A DNA stretch of 64,000 bases, taken from Antilocapra americana. Taxonomy: Eukaryota > Chordata > Mammalia > Artiodactyla > Antilocapridae. The notes below the pieces were generated by a model that saw only the letters and a list, made by a program, of their open reading frames with translations, did no database searches and was not told where the DNA came from. Positions 58,867 through 64,000 of the stretch are shown here, piece after piece. The position numbers were made by a program, and so were the translations under genes. Location of the stretch: assembly GCA_007570785.1 (NCBI GenBank), contig ML660777.1, positions 8,692,734 through 8,756,733 of the forward strand, in the 5' to 3' direction. Numbering within the stretch: the stretch's first letter is position 1; each line of letters begins with the position of its first letter.

Positions 58867-59035
58867 GTCTTTATTAGTTATCTATTTTATATATTGTAGG
58901 ATGTATATGTCAATCCCAATCTCCCGATATATCCATCCCTCTTCCCACTTACTCTCTGATAACCAGTTTATTTTATGTAATACATTGGTAACAACTATTT
59001 TCTGTTTCAAAAATAAAAAGTTTACTCATAAATAC
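58867..59035 (-). mobile_element. L1 3' UTR, antisense, part 3 of 3
   Basis: 'gtctttattagttatctatt', 'ttatatattgtaggatgtat', 'atgtcaatcccaatctcccg', 'taaccagtttattttatg' continue the L1 3' UTR after the Bov-tA. Right edge approximate. Confidence 0.82.
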
Positions 59036-59189
59036 ATACACACATACTTCTGTGCATACACATATACAATATATCTGACAAGTCCAATATACTGAATTTC
59101 AGAGTCAACTAGTACTTATTGAGAACACTGTCATATTGTTTATAATCTTCATTTATTGTACTTCATAGTATTGTAAGACACAAAGAAGA

Positions 59190-59750
59190 CACAGTCCTGG
59201 AAGCTTAATGGTCCAGATAGACTAAAAAGACACAAATGCAGTGAGAGAACGACTGTGAGTAACAGTAACCACAGGACAATTAGTGTTAACACAGCAATGA
59301 GATTGCTACAGCTAGAGCGGTCAACAAAGGCTTCAAGGAGGACACGAGAAGACTAAGATTTAAAAGCAAAGTGAGATCCTGAGGAAAGAAAACAAGAGAT
59401 CTGCATATCTGGACTAGGGATAGTGATGGGAAAATGATGGTTGAATAATGAATGGAGCAGAATCCAACTCTGATGGCCTTAAATGACAGGCAGAGAATAT
59501 AGGCCTGGTATGTTGGGAACCAGGAAGCCTTTACACACTTTGCACACTCAAGCGGTGCCATGAAATAGTGCCTTACGGAAGATCTCTAGACACAGAATGT
59601 AGAACAAATTGGGTGAGGCAGGTAGAAGGGGGAGTGGAGGAGAGGAATTACTGTAACAGCCTAGTCTGAAGGCTGTCACAGGGTTCAAAGCATGACATGA
59701 GAAGTGCCAATGTATGGCTGTGGATGATGGCAAAGTCTGAGGAAGAATAT
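59190..59750 (-). mobile_element. L2 LINE 3' region, antisense, long and decayed
   Basis: Words in the expected order: 'cctggaagcttaatggtcc', 'aaaggcttcaaggaggacac', 'ggccttaaatgacaggcaga', 'ggaaccaggaagcctttaca', 'cacagaatgtagaacaaatt', 'gtaacagcctagtctgaagg'. The same antisense L2 order is seen in part at 35.6 kb. Strong divergence. Confidence 0.72.
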
Positions 59751-59952
59751 TCTGCTAATGAAGAATGTTTAACACTGGTATGGATTATAGTCAGGAGCTT
59801 GCCATCTCTACTGAATAAACTCATAGATAGGCTTCCCTACAAAGAAGATAGTAGGCTGCTAGTTTCTCAGAGATTCCATCAGCTCTATGGTGCTCTGATC
59901 CTCAGCAAAAGAGAATCACAGAAGAATTAGGTTACTTCTTTTCTTGATCTTT

Positions 59953-60095
59953 ATTCTGCCATTCCTTGCTGAGCTGCTGGAGTGCTGGAACAGATCACAT
60001 ACTTTCTCTGTGCCTCAGTTTTAGTATCTATAAAATATAAATTGGTTTGTTACCCATCTCACAGCAATGCTGCAGGGCTTGTGAAATATTGGACC
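59953..60095 (+). mobile_element. MIR SINE, sense
   Basis: 'tctgccattccttgctgagc', 'tttctctgtgcctcagtttt', 'agtatctataaaatataaat', 'catctcacagcaatgctgca' follow MIR order. Confidence 0.82.
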
Positions 60096-60639
60096 CTAGG
60101 AAATATTGGACACTTGAGGAGAAAAAAAAATACTTGTGATAAATAGGAGACAGAAACCAACTAAAATTAGATAGAGACTTTTACCTTTGAGAGCTGCATA
60201 TTTTTTACCCTGTAGGTACCTAGACTCCATCACAGACAAGTATATTCACAGATACAAACTCTGAAGAGCACAGAATATTAAAGTCCACAAATCTTCTAAA
60301 GTTCCAGAATCTCAATGATGAGTTATGAATGTGAAAGCTTAAAAAAAATTATCTTCAAGTAAAGTGATTTTTCTATGCATTTAACAGTCTAGAAAGAAAT
60401 ATGTGAAATGAATATAAAGACAAAATGAAGGATATTCACAAGCAGTTATTAGAAGGTTAATAGAAGTAAATCATTCTCTTAAAAGCAATACCACTGAGTA
60501 TCAGTTACCATCTCCTAGTCATCAAACCCATCACTCTCAACCAGGGAGAGGACTATTGTGTAATTAATACTCAAAACCATATGTGAAATACCTTCTTCAT
60601 GGTCAGAATAAATTACCATCAAAATAGGAAAAAAAAAAA
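60096..60639. other. Unique sequence
   Basis: Nothing recognised. Confidence 0.5.
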
Positions 60640-60785
60640 TATTGAGGAGCAGCTAGCTCAACCCCTTCATTTTAAACAGGTGAAGAATTTGATGCTCAGA
60701 ATAATGAAGTGGCAAGCCCAAGGTCATGTGGTAAATTTAAAAGAGTTGGGATTTGGACTCTTGGTCCAAGAACACACTGTTCGGT
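60640..60785 (-). mobile_element. MIR-type SINE, antisense
   Basis: 'ccccttcattttaaacaggt', 'gaagaatttgatgctcagaa', 'gtggcaagcccaaggtcatg', 'gggatttggactcttggtcc' match the antisense MIR/MIR3 core and head. Confidence 0.78.
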
Positions 60786-63312
60786 TTTCGCAGATTAAAA
60801 TTGGTCTTGGTGCCACATAAAGAGTAGTCAGGATGTATTATGCCTTAGGTAATATATTATTTCTCTTCCTGGGGTTCCAGTCTTGCCAGAAGACCAAAGT
60901 TTACCAGCAGCAGCCAAGGAAGTCTGAGAAAGAAAAAGACTTGGAACATTCAGATTAAAATTCTCCTTTGAGGGGGCCTGACTTGTCTGTGCTACTCATC
61001 CTCATTACAAACATTTAGTCTTAAAGGCCAGCAGGAAGGAAAGGGAGGAGTTACATTATGACTGGTACCACAGATAAAATACCTGCTAGCGAAGAGATTA
61101 AAAACACGTAAGGGGTGAGTTTCTATTTTTGATGTATTGGGAAATAGGAAAGGTTGCTACTGAGAAGACAGAAATAAAGATGAAAGAGTGAACTAAAGGG
61201 TGTGAACCTAATCTCAATACTTTGGTGACACAGAGGAGGAGAAGAAAAACTACATCCTGGGATCTATAATTCAGACATGAGGGTCTTTTCAAATAAGGTA
61301 AATCAGTATCTTCTCAAGAACTAAGTAGCTGGCTTTCCAAGTGCAGGATATCCTTGAAATGAGATGAGGCATACCCACTGTCTGGCAGTGATTGGTAATT
61401 GTTAGAAAAGGAGTTTAAAGTTGTCCATGTGTCCATCTGATAGAACAATAACATAGAAGTACAACAATGTGTAGTATCTGATGGAGAACTTGCCTATATC
61501 TCCAGAACCCATCAACTTTACCAACTTTGCTTATTCACATGAGCCCAAAAATGAGGCAAAATTACATGGGCAGAGACAGAATCTATATCTAGTGATTTTT
61601 ATTCCATTAGGAGAAGGATAAAAACATAGGGATATGTACTATTTGCAAATTTTCTTCAAATTGAGTCTCATGGCTTAGGAAAAGAAAGTGTTTAGATGGT
61701 GTTGAATAACTACTTGTTTTCTTAAAAATATATCATTCAGTGCATGAAAACAGGCAAAAGGTGGAGGTATTTATTGAATGATAAGAAAGAAGAAAACCTT
61801 ATGGCATAGCTGAAGGAACATTGGAATAGATATTAAAAATTTGAGTTTAAGCCATCCATTTCTCTATTAAGACAAGATAATTATACTTTTTCAGCCTTTC
61901 TCAAGAATTGTTGGAACATTCAAATGTGAATATGAAAGCAGTTTTACAATGTGCAAAGTATTAAATAAATGCAATTTGATATGATTATTTGTAGACTTAA
62001 TGACGTGATCCAAAAAGTGTCAACCTGAAATTTCAGAAAGAGATAATTACTCAGATAAATTGATAAAGCTGGAAATACTCAAAAGCCACAGATATATATA
62101 TATGAGAAGCATTAATTCAATAGAAGAGTATAAATACCAGGATAATTTTAATAGTCTCATGATTATAGCTTTCTAATGTACAGAGAATGTACAGGAAGGG
62201 AAGCTTGAAAGTTTTATACAAGAGAGTATACAAAGCTGGTATGTTAGTAAGATTTAAAATAAAGAAGTGAAAGTTGTTGTGTTTACCAAAAGTCCATCTG
62301 TTAGAAGCAATTAGAGCATATATAATATAATAGAACAAGACTTATGCAGTTGATTTCCATAAACTTCCATGAACTACCAGAATAAACCAGAGAAGAGACC
62401 ATTTACATGAGAACCAAAAGAGAGATGAAATAGAACAGAATGGGAGCATGCTTTTGATGTAGGATAAGGACTTAGTTTGCCCATCTTAACAATTCCAGTT
62501 TATGTCTGTTTTCCAAGTGTAATTGCTAATAGCACATCTTTCACTCTCAAAAGTGTCCTGGTTAGAATAAATGCATGTGTTGTTCCTAGTGGAAGGTAAA
62601 TATAAACTGCAAACTTTTATAAATTTATTTTAAATATATTTACATTTATAAATGCACAGCATGCCAGTTAATAAAGAGAGACTCATTGTATTTGGCCACA
62701 CACATAGCACTATGTTCAAATCTGGTTCCTCTACATTAAAAGCAAGACTATACTTTAAAAACTAGAGGAACCTAGGCCAGTAAAGGGCTGCCGATTATAT
62801 CATTAGAGAATAAATTTAAAAAGTGAAATAAGAGAAGACTTAAGTCTGACATGATTTTGTCTTCATTCTTTCCATAGGTGTTTCCTGAAATAATGATGAT
62901 TCAGCTTCATCTTTAATACTGTAATAGGAAGATGTAGGATCAATGGGCCAAATTTATTAAAGGCTAAATTTCAAAGGATTGTAAGCAAGTTCTTTCTAAG
63001 AGTTAGAACTGTTCTTAAAAGGAATGAACCCCTTTGTAGCTAATGGACATCCTGTCCCTTGTTGAGTTTAATCAGAGGCTGGATATTTGCCAGTCATAGA
63101 CGATACATGGAAGGAAATCTTGCCTTTCTAGGGGTCTGGACTCTAATATTCTTGAGACTTTATTTATCCATAGCTTAAGTCTTCAGCAAATGCATACAGT
63201 GCCTCTTTGAGCTCTCTGTATCTCAATAAAGAAATGTGGTCACTATCTACTGAGAACAATAATATTTATTGTTTATAAACGTATAAGTAATATTTATGAA
63301 GCTTGCACTTTA
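60786..63312. other. Unique AT-rich sequence, 2.5 kb
   Basis: No repeat or gene recognised. Confidence 0.5.
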
Positions 63313-63321
63313 ATGCCAGAA

Positions 63322-63535
63322 TTTTTTTTATTAGTTTTTTAATTGAAGGATAATTGCTTTACAGAATTTTATTTTATGTCAAACCTCAACATGAATCAGC
63401 CATAGGTATACATATAACCACCCCCCTCCTCCAACCTCTCAAACCTCCCTCCCATCTCTCTCCTCATCCTACCCCTCTAAGTTGACACAGAGCCCCTATT
63501 TGAGTTTCCTGAGACATACAGCAAATTCCCAATGC
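63322..63535 (-). mobile_element. L1 3' end, antisense, exact 9-bp duplication
   Basis: After a T run (antisense of the tail) come 'ttgaaggataattgctttac', 'caaacctcaacatgaatcag', 'ccataggtatacatataacc' and 'cacagagcccctatttgagt', the antisense ruminant L1 3' UTR. 'atgccagaa' is at 63313-63321 and 63536-63544. The insert is 214 bp and contains no coding sequence. Confidence 0.93.
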
Positions 63536-63605
63536 ATGCCAGAACTTTTCACATGTACTGAATAGTACTAACACTTAATAATAATTACACAAGAAAGTTA
63601 CTGTT

Positions 63606-63685
63606 ACTCCTTCCTAACAGAGAAAGAAAATGAGGTTCACAAAGCTTTCAACCTGCCCAGAGTTACCCAGTTAAAAACTGGTGTA
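63606..63685 (-). mobile_element. MIR SINE core, antisense
   Basis: 'gaaaatgaggttcacaaagc', 'tttcaacctgcccagagtta' and 'cccagttaaaaactggtgta' match the antisense MIR core. Confidence 0.65.
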
Positions 63686-64000
63686 ACAGAGATCCTAATA
63701 GATATCCTGTGAAACTAGTCAACCATAATCTATCCAAATTGATTTCTATTTTGTGCTCCTAATGCCCTGGCAGTGTACCCTCCTGGAAGGAGTGCTGAAA
63801 TGCTCTATTGTTTTACCTCTTTCTGTACTTTCCATGAAATCAGTACAGCATAGCTCTTTGCTGCAGAAAATTAAATACCAGATGATATCAGAGGAATGTG
63901 CCTTAGAGTGTCTTCCTCTCCCCCTCAGTGTAAGTGACATCTTTTGGCAACACACCTCCCTTGTCTCTCTTACAGCTAAAATTAAACCAGTGGAAAATGT
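63686..64000. other. Unique sequence
   Basis: Nothing recognised up to the window edge. Confidence 0.5.

Noticed and set aside
1..64000. Prokaryotic features, CRISPR arrays, integrons, phage or operons
   Set aside because: No regularly spaced repeats, no ribosome-binding-site-led gene clusters, and pervasive mammalian retroelements throughout.
1..64000. Endogenous retrovirus or LTR element
   Set aside because: I looked for paired LTRs with TG...CA ends, primer-binding sites and pol motifs; the only reverse-transcriptase remains are BovB (RTE type).

Overview
This window is non-coding nuclear DNA from a ruminant, almost certainly a bovid. The diagnosis rests on the interspersed repeats: at least eight fragments of the RTE-type LINE BovB, a full set of ruminant SINEs (Bov-tA monomers, BOV-A monomers, BOV-A2 dimers), tRNA-Glu-type CHR SINEs restricted to whales, hippos and ruminants, and ruminant-type L1 3' ends. 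I find no protein-coding gene, rRNA, tRNA or CRISPR array that I can support. Nearly every long open reading frame is either a decayed BovB reverse-transcriptase segment or a translated SINE.

Layout. 1-306 is an L1 3' end with its A tail. 0.7-6.9 kb holds old MIR relics, a 34-bp tandem duplication, one Bov-tA, one CHR SINE, and a weak candidate terminal exon on the minus strand near 1.2-2.3 kb. 6.9-9.1 kb is a 2.1-kb antisense BovB. 10.8-11.3 kb is a BOV-A2 nested inside a Bov-tA2. 12.85-16.7 kb has two antisense BovB 3' ends and short BovB/ART2-type pieces. 17-31 kb is mostly unique AT-rich DNA with scattered Bov-tA, MIR and L2. 31.0-35.1 kb is a repeat cluster (BOV-A, 1.4-kb antisense BovB, four SINEs). 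35.6-40.9 kb has L2, MIR and a dimeric SINE with perfect target-site duplications. 41.2-44.4 kb carries CHR, two sense BovB copies and a BOV-A. 44.4-55.4 kb is repeat-poor, broken by a BOV-A2 dimer, a Bov-tA, an L2 3' end and one BovB scrap. 55.4-59.8 kb has MER5A, another DNA-transposon relic, an L1 split by a 2.3-kb sense BovB and then by a Bov-tA, and a long decayed L2. 60-64 kb ends with MIR relics and a short L1 insertion with exact 9-bp duplications.

How the parts relate. There is no operon or pathway. The content is a record of successive retroposition: MIR, L2, MER5A and the old L1 form the oldest layer, BovB and CHR entered next, and the Bov-tA/BOV-A family sits on top, inside a MIR, inside an L1 and inside another Bov-tA. 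Several insertions have readable target-site duplications, which fix their ends to the base.

I did not find an undescribed biological system. The observations most worth checking are: frame-breaking indels at reverse-transcriptase motif A in all four BovB copies that cover it, a tail-only (pure A) insertion between perfect 14-bp repeats, the nested insertions, and two weak exon-like signals in otherwise unique sequence. Family assignments are from recognition of known consensus features, without database searches; boundaries of old elements are approximate.
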